A DNA stretch of 64,000 nt. Origin: Eubacterium sulci ATCC 35585. GTDB taxonomy: Bacteria; Bacillota; Clostridia; Peptostreptococcales; Anaerovoracaceae. Each line of letters starts with the position of its first letter. Position 1 is the stretch's first letter. Shown one piece after another: positions 28,514 through 36,488 of this stretch. The notes under the pieces were generated by a model that was not told the DNA's origin, did not search any database, and saw only the letters and a list, made by a program, of their open reading frames with translations. Position numbers and translations under genes: made by a program. The stretch spans positions 620,001 to 684,000 of the forward strand of contig CP012068.1 in the NCBI GenBank assembly GCA_001189495.1, read 5' to 3'.

Positions 28514-29989
28514 CTATTTAACCTCTAGTGGAGTATCCACAAGTGGTGTATCTCCAGCCTTTGTATAAACTTTAATCATATAGAAAGCAAATACTACAGC
28601 TGCAAATGCGATACCAATACCATCAGCGATTGTTGGATTGATTCTGAAACCTTCCTTAGCCTGCAAGATATATGCTACTGTTACAGCTGACATATATGTT
28701 GCTGGAATTGATGCCATCCAGCTGCTAATCTTGCTTCTGTAACGGCATAGGTAAACTGCGATAGCCCAAAGTACCATCATAGCAAGTGTCTGGTTTGACC
28801 ATGAGAAGTATCTCCAGATAACTGCATAGTTTAGCTTAGAAATTCCATAACCTACAAGAAGTAGTGGAAGTGAAAGAAGAAGTCTCTTCTTCTTATCCTG
28901 CTGGTCAATCTTGAACCAGTCTGCGATTGTAAGTCTTGCTGAACGGAATGCCGTATCACCTGATGTAATAGGACATGCAATAACACCTATCATAGCTAGG
29001 ATGCTACCAACACCACCGAGAAGTGCTCTTGACATCTGATATACAGTGTTTGAGTTACCACCCTGCATATCTAGAAGAGCCTGTAGTCCAGTACCATCTC
29101 CACCTCTGTTGTAGTAGAATGCAACGCCAGCTGATGCCCAGATAAGAGCGATAATACCTTCAGCAACCATTGCTCCGTAGAAGATCTTACGGCCGTTCTT
29201 CTCTTTTGTTAGGCAACGAGCCATCATTGGTGACTGTGTTGCATGGAAACCTGAGATAGCACCGCAAGCAACAGTGATGAACATTAGAGGCCAAATTGGA
29301 AGCTTGTCCTTTGCAGGATACATGTTCTCAAAGTGATCCCATATCTCAAGCATTGGTCTTTCACCTGAATGTAGAAGTGTTGCACCACCGATTCCAAGAG
29401 CCATTACGATAAGAGCAAGACCGAAGATTGGGTAAATCTTACCAATAATCTTGTCGATTGGAAGTAGAGTTGCTAGGAAGTAGTAAATAAGAACTACGAT
29501 TGTCCAGAACTGAACGCCAAATGCATCTGGTGTTAGAAGTGCAATTAGCTGTGCAGGTCCAACCATGAATACTACACCAATCATGACTAGAAGTACAACT
29601 GAGAATATTCTCATGATAGTCTTCATTACTGGTCCGAGGTACTTTCCGACAATCTCAGAGATTGAAGCACCATTGTTTCTTTCTGAAAGCATTCCTGATA
29701 GGTAGTCGTGAACACCACCAGCAAAGATTGTACCAAATACAATCCATAGATATACTACTGGTCCCCAAAGAGCACCTGATAGAGCTCCGAAGATAGGACC
29801 AAGTCCTGCGATGTTAAGGAGCTGAATAAGGAATGACGTACCAGTCTTCATTGGAATGTAGTCAACGCCATCTTCCTTAGTGTACGCAGGTGTTCTTCTA
29901 TCATCTGGTCCGATGAGTCTTTCGACAACCTTTCCGTAGGTAAAGTAACCCGCAATAAGCAGTACTACACCCATGATAAATGAAATCAT
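28514..29989 (-). CDS. cstA: CstA-family carbon starvation / peptide or pyruvate transporter
   Basis: A 491-residue polytopic membrane protein with about 13-15 TM segments. The N-terminal domain holds YGKVVERLIGPDDRRTPA and the DGVDYIPM segment, followed by HDYLSGMLSERNNGASISEI and FHATQSPMMARC, which identify the CstA/BtsT family. In E. coli these proteins take up peptides or pyruvate under nutrient limitation. It is the short form (about 490 rather than 700). It is transcribed alone on the minus strand with SD aggaggaaat; the upstream region carries repeated ATCACAT boxes. Confidence 0.9.
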   Translation of the reverse strand: MISFIMGVVLLIAGYFTYGKVVERLIGPDDRRTPAYTKEDGVDYIPMKTGTSFLIQLLNIAGLGPIFGALSGALWGPVVYLWIVFGTIFAGGVHDYLSGMLSERNNGASISEIVGKYLGPVMKTIMRIFSVVLLVMIGVVFMVGPAQLIALLTPDAFGVQFWTIVVLIYYFLATLLPIDKIIGKIYPIFGLALIVMALGIGGATLLHSGERPMLEIWDHFENMYPAKDKLPIWPLMFITVACGAISGFHATQSPMMARCLTKEKNGRKIFYGAMVAEGIIALIWASAGVAFYYNRGGDGTGLQALLDMQGGNSNTVYQMSRALLGGVGSILAMIGVIACPITSGDTAFRSARLTIADWFKIDQQDKKKRLLLSLPLLLVGYGISKLNYAVIWRYFSWSNQTLAMMVLWAIAVYLCRYRSKISSWMASIPATYMSAVTVAYILQAKEGFRINPTIADGIGIAFAAVVFAFYMIKVYTKAGDTPLVDTPLEVK

Positions 29990-30057
29990 AAATTTCCTCC
30001 TTCTTTACATAAAACATAAGTTATATGAACAAAATCACATACATAATCTACACATTA

Positions 30058-30087
30058 GATTATAAATGTTTATCAAAACAGTTTCAA
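30058..30087 (-). promoter_or_regulatory. cstA promoter (minus strand)
   Basis: On the minus strand TTGAAA (30087-30082) and a perfect TATAAT (30063-30058) with an 18-base spacer, giving a leader of about 60 bases to the cstA ATG. Confidence 0.6.
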
Positions 30088-30223
30088 TTGTGATAGGACA
30101 ATGTTAATAATCTGATTTCTTATAACTAGTATTAAAAAGACTAATCACATATCACATTCTGCATTGGAGAATCTAATATACCATACAAAGTGCATAATTC
30201 CGTAGTTACTAGATCAAAACATA

Positions 30224-30252
30224 TTGCGTATCACATTAGAAAAAGTTATGAT
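30224..30252 (+). promoter_or_regulatory. Possible promoter for the flavoprotein gene
   Basis: TTGCGT (30224-30229) and TATGAT (30247-30252) with a 17-base spacer. One ATCACAT box (30230-30236) lies in the spacer, where a bound protein would block or bend the promoter. Confidence 0.45.
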
Positions 30253-30359
30253 GTATTTGGCAAAAAGCCTATATTTTTTGTACCCATGACACCATATTTC
30301 AATCACATTCTAGTCAAAAAAATAACAAAGTTAACGGAAAAATTGAATTCGGAGATGAA

Positions 30360-31649
30360 ATGACAGAAATGAGCAAAGTCAAAGGATTTGATGTAATAGT
30401 AATAGGAGCAGGAGCATCTGGCATGATGGCAGCAGTTTCGGCTGCGAGCCTCGGCGCTAGGACTCTTTTGGTGGAGAAAAACGATTCTCTTGGTAAGAAA
30501 CTTCTTCTAACAGGAGGCGGCAGGTGCAATCTCACAAATGCAGAAGACAGGGATGAACTCCTTGCGAAGATTCCCGTAAATTCAAAGTTCCTATATAGCA
30601 GCATGGCCAGCTTTGACAACAAGGATATAATGGATTTCTTCACATCGGGAGGGCTTAAGCTGAAGGTAGAAGACAAGGGCAGGGTTTTCCCAGTTACTGA
30701 CTCATCAAAGAGCATAGTTGAGCTCTTTGAAGCCAAGTTAAAAAAGCATGGTGTAAAGATAAAGACAGGAAGTGCCGTAACAGAGATTCTGCAGAGAGAA
30801 GGGAAAGCTCTTGGCATTAGAACAAAGCATGGTGAGGAGTTTTACTCCCCATGCGTAATAGTTTCCTGCGGAGGAAAGTCATTTTCTTCAACTGGATCAA
30901 ATGGAGATGGCTATGCACTCATGGAGGTTTTAGGGCACAGCATAAGTCCGCTTTATCCAGCTGAGGTTCCCATAGTTTGCAGAAATTATGGTGATTTTCT
31001 CTCTGAGCTTAGTGGGATATCGCTTCAAGACGTAAAGCTCAGTGTATATAACAAAAAGAATAAACTTGTATCAAGCCACGAAGGAGATTTGATTTTCACG
31101 CATTTTGGCCTATCAGGACCTATTGCGCTCAGGTGCTCAGGCTTTGTTAACAGCATAATGCGAAAGGATAGGCTAGAAACCGTAAGACTTAGCCTCGACC
31201 TACTTCCGCAAAAATCAAAGGGAGAAATCCTGGATGAGCTTAGAAGCATGGCAAGAACTAACGGAGAAAAGGAGCCAAAAACTTATTTAAGGGCAGAAAT
31301 CCCAAAGAGGCTCGCTGACTATATTTTGAAGCTTGCAGTAATTTCGGATGGAGAGAAGCTAAAGCAAATACCAGAGAAAAAGCTTGAGGAGTTTGCGGGG
31401 CTTTTAAAAAATGTGGAGTTTCAGGCAGAGGGAACGCTATCGCTAGACAAAGCCTTTGTTACAGCTGGTGGTGTCTCAGTTAAGGAGATAAACCCTAAGA
31501 CCATGGAATCTAAGCTAATCTCAGGTGTCTATGCCTGTGGAGAGGTGCTCGATGTAAGTGGATACACGGGCGGATATAACCTAACCATTGCTTTTTCGAC
31601 AGGTCATACGGCAGGTAGTGCTGCTGCAGAAAAGGCGCTAGGCGAATAA
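30360..31649 (+). CDS. HI0933/YhiN-family FAD-dependent oxidoreductase
   Basis: A 429-residue flavoprotein. The FAD-binding motif is GAGASGMMAAVSAASLG, followed by VEKNDSLGKKLLLTGGGRCN, the signature of the HI0933 (BaiN/YhiN) family; the C-terminus has GVYACGEVLDVSGYTGGYNL. Members have been annotated as aminoacetone oxidases or bile-acid BaiN reductases, but the natural substrate of most is unknown. It precedes another flavoprotein by 28 bases in the same direction, and the pair is often found together in clostridia (general impression, not checked). Confidence 0.85.
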   Translation: MTEMSKVKGFDVIVIGAGASGMMAAVSAASLGARTLLVEKNDSLGKKLLLTGGGRCNLTNAEDRDELLAKIPVNSKFLYSSMASFDNKDIMDFFTSGGLKLKVEDKGRVFPVTDSSKSIVELFEAKLKKHGVKIKTGSAVTEILQREGKALGIRTKHGEEFYSPCVIVSCGGKSFSSTGSNGDGYALMEVLGHSISPLYPAEVPIVCRNYGDFLSELSGISLQDVKLSVYNKKNKLVSSHEGDLIFTHFGLSGPIALRCSGFVNSIMRKDRLETVRLSLDLLPQKSKGEILDELRSMARTNGEKEPKTYLRAEIPKRLADYILKLAVISDGEKLKQIPEKKLEEFAGLLKNVEFQAEGTLSLDKAFVTAGGVSVKEINPKTMESKLISGVYACGEVLDVSGYTGGYNLTIAFSTGHTAGSAAAEKALGE

Positions 31650-31677
31650 TATAGAATTAATTTGATAGGAGCTAAGT

Positions 31678-33243
31678 GTGTATAGAATTAGCCAGATAAA
31701 GCTCGCGCTAAACGAGCCTAAGGAGCTTCTCGTAAAGAAAATAGAGAAGAAGCTTTCAAACAATGTAAAGATAAAGGAATATAAGATTGTAAAGGAGTCG
31801 ATAGACGCTAGAGACAAGAGCGATATCAGATTTGTCTATACGGTCGACTTTGATGTAGAGCAAAGGCAGGGCGCAAGGAAAATAACGCTAAAGCCTGACC
31901 ATAAGAAGATTCTTTCTATAGCGCCTGACATGAGCTATAAAGCACCTGAGCCTGGCGTGCGTGAGCTAAAGCATAGGCCAGTTATTGCAGGCTTTGGGCC
32001 ATGCGGAATCTTTTGTGCTTTGATACTTGCTCAGCAGGGATATAGACCGATAGTTCTCGAGAGAGGAAAGTGCGTGAGCGAAAGAGCTGAGGATGTGCAA
32101 AACTTCTGGAATGGCGGAGCGCTAAACACAGAGTCAAATGTTCAGTTTGGCGAGGGTGGTGCTGGAACTTTTTCTGACGGCAAGCTTACGACCGGAATCA
32201 AGGACCCGAGAATCCATAAAGTCCTAAGTGAATTTGTAAGCGCCGGTGCACCAGAGGAAATACTTTACAAGAATAAGCCGCACATAGGAACAGACCTTCT
32301 CAGAGATGTGGTCGCAAATATACGCGAGGAGATAATTCGACTCGGCGGTGAGATTAGATTTTCGAGTAAGCTAGTCGGCATAGACGCGCCATCGGGGAAA
32401 ATCAAAGCCATCAAAGCTGAGGATGTTTTGACTGGGGAAAGCTACACACTAGAAACAGAAAATCTAGTACTTGCCATAGGCCACAGCGCAAGGGACACCT
32501 TTAGGTATGCGCACGAGCTAGGCATTGAGATGTCAGCGAAGCCGTTTTCCATAGGAGTGAGAATAGAGCACCCACAGAAGATGGTAGATGAGGCTCAGTA
32601 TGGCAAAACCAAGGGTCTTCCACCTGCAGAGTATAAGCTATCTCATCGCTGTGAAAACGGAAGGGGTGTTTATACATTTTGCATGTGCCCAGGTGGTGAG
32701 GTCATAATGTCTTCTTCTCAAGAGGGTGGTGTTGTAACAAACGGCATGAGTAATCACAAGCGTGACAGTGGAACAGCTAACAGCGGACTTCTTGTTGATG
32801 TTAGGGTTTCTGATTTTGATAGTGATAATGCACTGGCTGGAGTAGAGTTTCAGGAAAAGTACGAGAGGCTCGCTTACAAAAACAGTGGCGGAAGATATGC
32901 CTTCCCTAAGACCTGCTGGTCAAAGTTCAGAGATGGAGATAAAGATGCGAAGGCTGTGATTGACTCGCTCCCTAGCTTTGCTGTTGAGTCTATTAGAGAG
33001 GCCATGCCATATCTAGGAAGAAAGCTAAAGGGCTTTGACGATGATAATGCAGTGATGAAGGCGGTAGAGACGAGAAGCTCTTCGCCAGTTAGATTTTTTA
33101 GAGACGATAGGCTTCAGGGAAGCATCAAAGGGCTTTACCCTGCAGGTGAGGGCGCAGGATATGCTGGCGGCATAACGAGTGCAGCCTGCGATGGTATAAA
33201 GGTTGCTGAGAAAATTATCGAGGAATTTTGTTTCAAGGCCTAG
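31678..33243 (+). CDS. COG2509-type FAD-dependent dehydrogenase
   Basis: A 521-residue flavoprotein with a GTG start (SD taggagc). An N-terminal ferredoxin-like domain (about 1-95) precedes the FAD motif GFGPCGIFCALILAQQG and ESNVQFGEGGAGTFSDGKLT, the hallmark of this uncharacterised dehydrogenase family. The C-terminal part has AGEGAGYAGGITSAACDG. Electron donor and substrate are not known. It follows the HI0933-type gene and probably shares its transcript. Confidence 0.82.
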   Translation: MYRISQIKLALNEPKELLVKKIEKKLSNNVKIKEYKIVKESIDARDKSDIRFVYTVDFDVEQRQGARKITLKPDHKKILSIAPDMSYKAPEPGVRELKHRPVIAGFGPCGIFCALILAQQGYRPIVLERGKCVSERAEDVQNFWNGGALNTESNVQFGEGGAGTFSDGKLTTGIKDPRIHKVLSEFVSAGAPEEILYKNKPHIGTDLLRDVVANIREEIIRLGGEIRFSSKLVGIDAPSGKIKAIKAEDVLTGESYTLETENLVLAIGHSARDTFRYAHELGIEMSAKPFSIGVRIEHPQKMVDEAQYGKTKGLPPAEYKLSHRCENGRGVYTFCMCPGGEVIMSSSQEGGVVTNGMSNHKRDSGTANSGLLVDVRVSDFDSDNALAGVEFQEKYERLAYKNSGGRYAFPKTCWSKFRDGDKDAKAVIDSLPSFAVESIREAMPYLGRKLKGFDDDNAVMKAVETRSSSPVRFFRDDRLQGSIKGLYPAGEGAGYAGGITSAACDGIKVAEKIIEEFCFKA

Positions 33244-33270
33244 CTTTGATGTCCTGAAAGGAGTAAGGGA

Positions 33271-35022
33271 ATGAGAAAAGAAAAATTTGCTTTTTATAGC
33301 TTTTTGATACTGGTGACAATAGTATTTGAACTCTATATGTTTTTGAACAGAAACGCTTGGTCTGGACTAATTCTTGTTTTGGTTACAGCCTTTATAATAA
33401 GTCTTTATTGGAAGAAGACAAGAAAAGGCGGCAGGGCTGTAATTGCAATGTTTATTCTCTTTGCTTTAATTTCATTCATAAGCCTTCCTAAGGAAAAGCT
33501 CGTCCCAGCTACCTATGATGGAGCAAAGCGCACGGGCAAAATCGAGGTAAAAGAGGGTAGGCTCACAGGTGTATATAACAAAGATGGCTCAGTTGAGGTC
33601 TATGCAGGCATTCCATATGCTAAGGCTCCAGTTGGAGATTTGAGATGGAAGGAACCGAAAAATCCTGAGAAGTACAAAGGTGTTCTCAGGGCAGATCACT
33701 TTCAGCCCATGGCCATGCAAAAGCGCACTAACAGAGTCGTTTCATCTGCAACTGATATTTTCTTCTACCGCAATGTGACTAGAACAATAAAGAATAGATA
33801 TGTTCCAAAGATGAGCGAGGACTGTCTTTATCTCAATATTTGGAAGCCTAGAGGACAGCAAAAAAAGCTCCCTGTTGTCTTCTATATCCACGGAGGTTCG
33901 CTCACAACTGGTCAGGCTTGGTGGGAGGACTATAACGGTGAATCCTATGCGAAGAATGACGTTATATTTGTAAACTTTAGCTATAGACTTGGTGCGCTCG
34001 GGTTTTATGCTGATGAAAATCTAGCTTCTGAGTCTCCTAACGGAACTACAGGAATGTACGGTTTCCTCGACCAGCTTAAGGCTCTTGATTGGGTGAGAGC
34101 AAACATCGAAAAGTTCGGTGGCGATCCTGACAATATCACAATTGCAGGTGAGTCTGCAGGCTCATCCTCGGTAAATGCAATGTGCACTTCACCACTGGCA
34201 AAAGGCAAGTTCAAATACGCAATCTCTGAGAGCTCCTCGATTACAGCAAAGAACCCGCCTCATTCATATATGGATATCAAAACGGCAATAAAGCAGGGCA
34301 AATCTCTTCGCGATGAGCTAGGCGCAAAGAAGCCTAAGGATCTCAGAAAGCTTTCTGCTGAGGACATTGCAAACACAAATACCAAGTATGGAACGCTTAA
34401 TGCGATGACAAACGATGGGTACGCTTTGACAAAATCCCCATATGAGAGCTATATGGCCGGTGAAAATAATGAGAAGGCCTTGCTGACTGGATATAACAAG
34501 GAGGATGGCGACTTCTTCTTGCTCCTTGAATCAAAGACAGATAAGGATAACTATGCTGATAAGATTAAGAAAAGCTATCCTAAGGGCTATGAGGAAATCC
34601 TAAAGCTTTACCCAGCAAAGACGGATGAAGAGGCAGCAAAGAACTTCAAAATTATCTATAACGCTGGAACCTTCGGTTATGGGCATGATGTATGGAGCAG
34701 GTTAGCAAGCGAAAGAGAGCCTGTATATAGATATTACTTCACCAAGGAAAACAAGTCGATTGGCTCTAACCATACAGGAGAACTTCCATACGCCTATGGA
34801 AACATAGGAAAAGCACCATATCTATATGACAGCAGTGACAAGAAGCTTTGCGAAACTATGACGTCTTACTGGATTAACTTTGTAAAGACTGGAAATCCAA
34901 ATGGCAAGGGTCTTCCTGAGTGGGAGCCGTATAACAGTGGCAAAGTGCTTGAGCTAGGTAGTAAAATTAAAATGATAAGCGACCCTAACGATAAGCTATA
35001 TAGAATCTTTGATCAGGAATAG
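33271..35022 (+). CDS. Membrane-anchored type B carboxylesterase
   Basis: A 583-residue protein. Three hydrophobic segments at the N-terminus (about 8-26, 29-46, 56-72) precede an alpha/beta-hydrolase of the p-nitrobenzyl-esterase/cholinesterase family. Visible are YAGIPYAKAPVGDLRW, the SEDCLYLNIW disulfide-region motif, the oxyanion HGGSL, the nucleophile in GESAGSS (Ser about 295), an acidic residue in NKEDGDFF (about 411) and a His in GSNHTGELPYAYG (about 501). Three TM segments would put the catalytic domain outside the cell. The substrate is unknown. It is 27 bases after the flavoprotein, with SD gaaaggag. Confidence 0.85.
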   Translation: MRKEKFAFYSFLILVTIVFELYMFLNRNAWSGLILVLVTAFIISLYWKKTRKGGRAVIAMFILFALISFISLPKEKLVPATYDGAKRTGKIEVKEGRLTGVYNKDGSVEVYAGIPYAKAPVGDLRWKEPKNPEKYKGVLRADHFQPMAMQKRTNRVVSSATDIFFYRNVTRTIKNRYVPKMSEDCLYLNIWKPRGQQKKLPVVFYIHGGSLTTGQAWWEDYNGESYAKNDVIFVNFSYRLGALGFYADENLASESPNGTTGMYGFLDQLKALDWVRANIEKFGGDPDNITIAGESAGSSSVNAMCTSPLAKGKFKYAISESSSITAKNPPHSYMDIKTAIKQGKSLRDELGAKKPKDLRKLSAEDIANTNTKYGTLNAMTNDGYALTKSPYESYMAGENNEKALLTGYNKEDGDFFLLLESKTDKDNYADKIKKSYPKGYEEILKLYPAKTDEEAAKNFKIIYNAGTFGYGHDVWSRLASEREPVYRYYFTKENKSIGSNHTGELPYAYGNIGKAPYLYDSSDKKLCETMTSYWINFVKTGNPNGKGLPEWEPYNSGKVLELGSKIKMISDPNDKLYRIFDQE

Positions 35023-35047
35023 AGTGAAAGCAAAATGTAAAAAGTTA

Positions 35048-35100
35048 TTGACATTTTTGTTAAAAGTATTAAGATAAAAATGTAAAGAGCTTTTTACATT
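35048..35100 (+). promoter_or_regulatory. Promoter and palindromic operator candidate for the XRE pair
   Basis: TTGACA (35048-35053) and TAAGAT (35070-35075) with a 16-base spacer, followed by the inverted repeat aatgtaaa / tttacatt (35079-35086 with 35093-35100) at the transcript start. The half-site atgtaaa also occurs at 35035. It is a likely autoregulatory site for the XRE protein encoded downstream. Confidence 0.5.
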
Positions 35101-35138
35101 CAATTACTGGCATTAGTATTTCTGAAAGGAGAAACGCT

Positions 35139-35471
35139 GTGAAAAAGATGGATGAAATGGATAGAAACATCCGTATGCGTTCTGAGAGCTGGGGATATAG
35201 GGTTGCCATGACATCACTAAGTATATGGATAATGTACAATTCTTATAAGACAATTGTACACGGAGCAAAGTCGGAAACGATCCCTGTTCTTATTCTTTTA
35301 TTGGGTGTTAGTGCACATAATATCTCGATGAGTATGATAAAAAGAAAAATGGTTGCTGGCGATGATGAATATAAAGAACCAAATAAATTTATACAAATAA
35401 TAATTACAACCATTGTTATTGCAGCCTTAACTTGTTTACTGATTGTGTTTTTGATTACCTTATCTTTATGA
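35139..35471 (+). CDS. Small membrane protein paired with an XRE regulator
   Basis: A 110-residue protein with a GTG start (SD aaaggag). A charged N-terminus (MKKMDEMDRNIRMRSESWGYR) is followed by three predicted TM segments at about 23-39, 47-63 and 84-108. It resembles small clostridial membrane proteins (DUF6773-like) encoded with a short helix-turn-helix gene, but no catalytic motif is visible. The stop overlaps the regulator start (ATGA), so the two are made together. Membrane sensing coupled to the regulator is speculation. Confidence 0.65.
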   Translation: MKKMDEMDRNIRMRSESWGYRVAMTSLSIWIMYNSYKTIVHGAKSETIPVLILLLGVSAHNISMSMIKRKMVAGDDEYKEPNKFIQIIITTIVIAALTCLLIVFLITLSL

Positions 35472-35662
35472 AAAATATAATAAAACAGTTAAGAAAAGAA
35501 GCAGGGCTCAGGCAAGAGGATATGGCTAATGAACTAGGAGTCAGCAGACAGACCATAGTTGCTATTGAAAATGACAAATACAATCCTACACTTGAGCTCG
35601 CAATGAAAATAGCGAAATTTCTCAAGCTCCATGTAGAGGATGTATTCTTTTTAGATGATTAG
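35468..35662 (+). CDS. Short XRE/Cro-type helix-turn-helix regulator
   Basis: A 64-residue DNA-binding protein consisting only of an HTH_3 domain: IKQLRKEAGLRQEDMANELGVSRQTIVAIENDKYNPTLELAMKIAKFL, with the recognition helix SRQTIVAIE. The start ATG overlaps the TGA of the membrane-protein gene, and a frame extended to 35432 is not supported. These short YgzD/PbsX-like regulators commonly repress their own two-gene operon. Confidence 0.88.
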   Translation: MKNIIKQLRKEAGLRQEDMANELGVSRQTIVAIENDKYNPTLELAMKIAKFLKLHVEDVFFLDD

Positions 35663-35712
35663 AAAATAATAAGGCAAAGCAAACCATAAAATAGACAGAT
35701 AAAAATGAAGAG

Positions 35713-35748
35713 CAGTAGGTCCAAATAAAGGGCTTACTGTTTTTATTT
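35713..35748 (+). terminator. Terminator after the XRE gene
   Basis: A 10-bp stem with two G-T pairs (cagtaggtcc / gggcttactg), 7-base loop, then tttttatttta. Confidence 0.75.
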
Positions 35749-35770
35749 TAATAAAACTTAAGTACATAAT

Positions 35771-35848
35771 CTAAACTGTATATATATAAATAACACATTT
35801 CAACAAGTACAGTAGGAACAAAACCCAATATAATCCTAAACTGTATAT
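35771..35848 (+). repeat. Perfect 13-bp direct repeat upstream of the ECF S-component gene
   Basis: ctaaactgtatat occurs at 35771-35783 and 35836-35848, 65 bases apart. The surrounding gap (35663-35942) is very A+T-rich with no ORF. The spacing is about six helical turns, as for a dimeric or looping regulator. Confidence 0.7.
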
Positions 35849-35942
35849 TATAAAAAATAAAATATTGCATATTTAATAAATCTAGATTAGTGCTAGAATA
35901 ATATTGTAATAGATTTAAATATAATATATAGGAGTTATACAC

Positions 35943-36488
35943 ATGGAAAATAGAAAAAAAATAACAACACAAGAGCTCGTAATTACAGCACTTTTCATCG
36001 CAATGGTCTATGTTGCAACATGGCTAATTAATATCAGACTTCCACTTGCAGGAAGTGGCGGACTAATCCACCTTGGCAACGTACCTCTATTCATTGGAGC
36101 TATGCTCTTTGGTAGAAGGACAGGAGCATTAGCAGGTGCTTGCGGAATGGGACTCTTTGACATAATGAGCGGATGGGGTGCATGGGCGCCATTCACATTC
36201 GTAATCGTTGGACTCATGGGATATACAGTTGGATATTTCGCAGAGAAAAAGCCAATCAAGAACGCATTTGCGAATAGCCTTGTTTCCCTAGTTTTAGCGC
36301 TAGTTATCAAACTAGTTGGCTACTACTTTGCAGAGGTTATATTAACCGGAAACTGGATAGCCCCATTTGGATCGGTGCCTGGCAATATCGCACAGGTTGG
36401 ATTTGCTATAGTTGTAGCACTTCTAGTGGCACCAGTTTTGAAGCTAGCAACAAGGAAGGTACCTGGTAGCATAGAATGTACAAGATAA
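35943..36488 (+). CDS. ECF transporter S-component, vitamin type
   Basis: A 181-residue membrane protein with about six TM segments. It starts with the S-component helix ITTQELVITALFIAMVYVATW and contains GGLIHLGNVPLFIGAMLFGRRTGALAG, the family substrate-site loop (PF07155-like). It captures a vitamin and docks on a shared ECF energising module, which is not in this window. It overlaps the following PLP-dependent aminotransferase gene by 13 bases, which suggests a B6 vitamer or an amine linked to B6 as the ligand, but the substrate is not proven. Confidence 0.85.
   Translation: MENRKKITTQELVITALFIAMVYVATWLINIRLPLAGSGGLIHLGNVPLFIGAMLFGRRTGALAGACGMGLFDIMSGWGAWAPFTFVIVGLMGYTVGYFAEKKPIKNAFANSLVSLVLALVIKLVGYYFAEVILTGNWIAPFGSVPGNIAQVGFAIVVALLVAPVLKLATRKVPGSIECTR

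Larger units (their letters stand above)
29990..30359. other. Divergent intergenic region with repeated ATCACAT boxes
   Basis: A 370-base A+T-rich gap between divergent genes with no credible ORF. It holds predicted promoters for cstA (minus) and the flavoprotein (plus) and five copies of the 7-mer ATCACAT in one orientation, at 30034, 30144, 30151, 30230 and 30302, plus the inverted form TTGTGATA at 30089. Confidence 0.65.
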
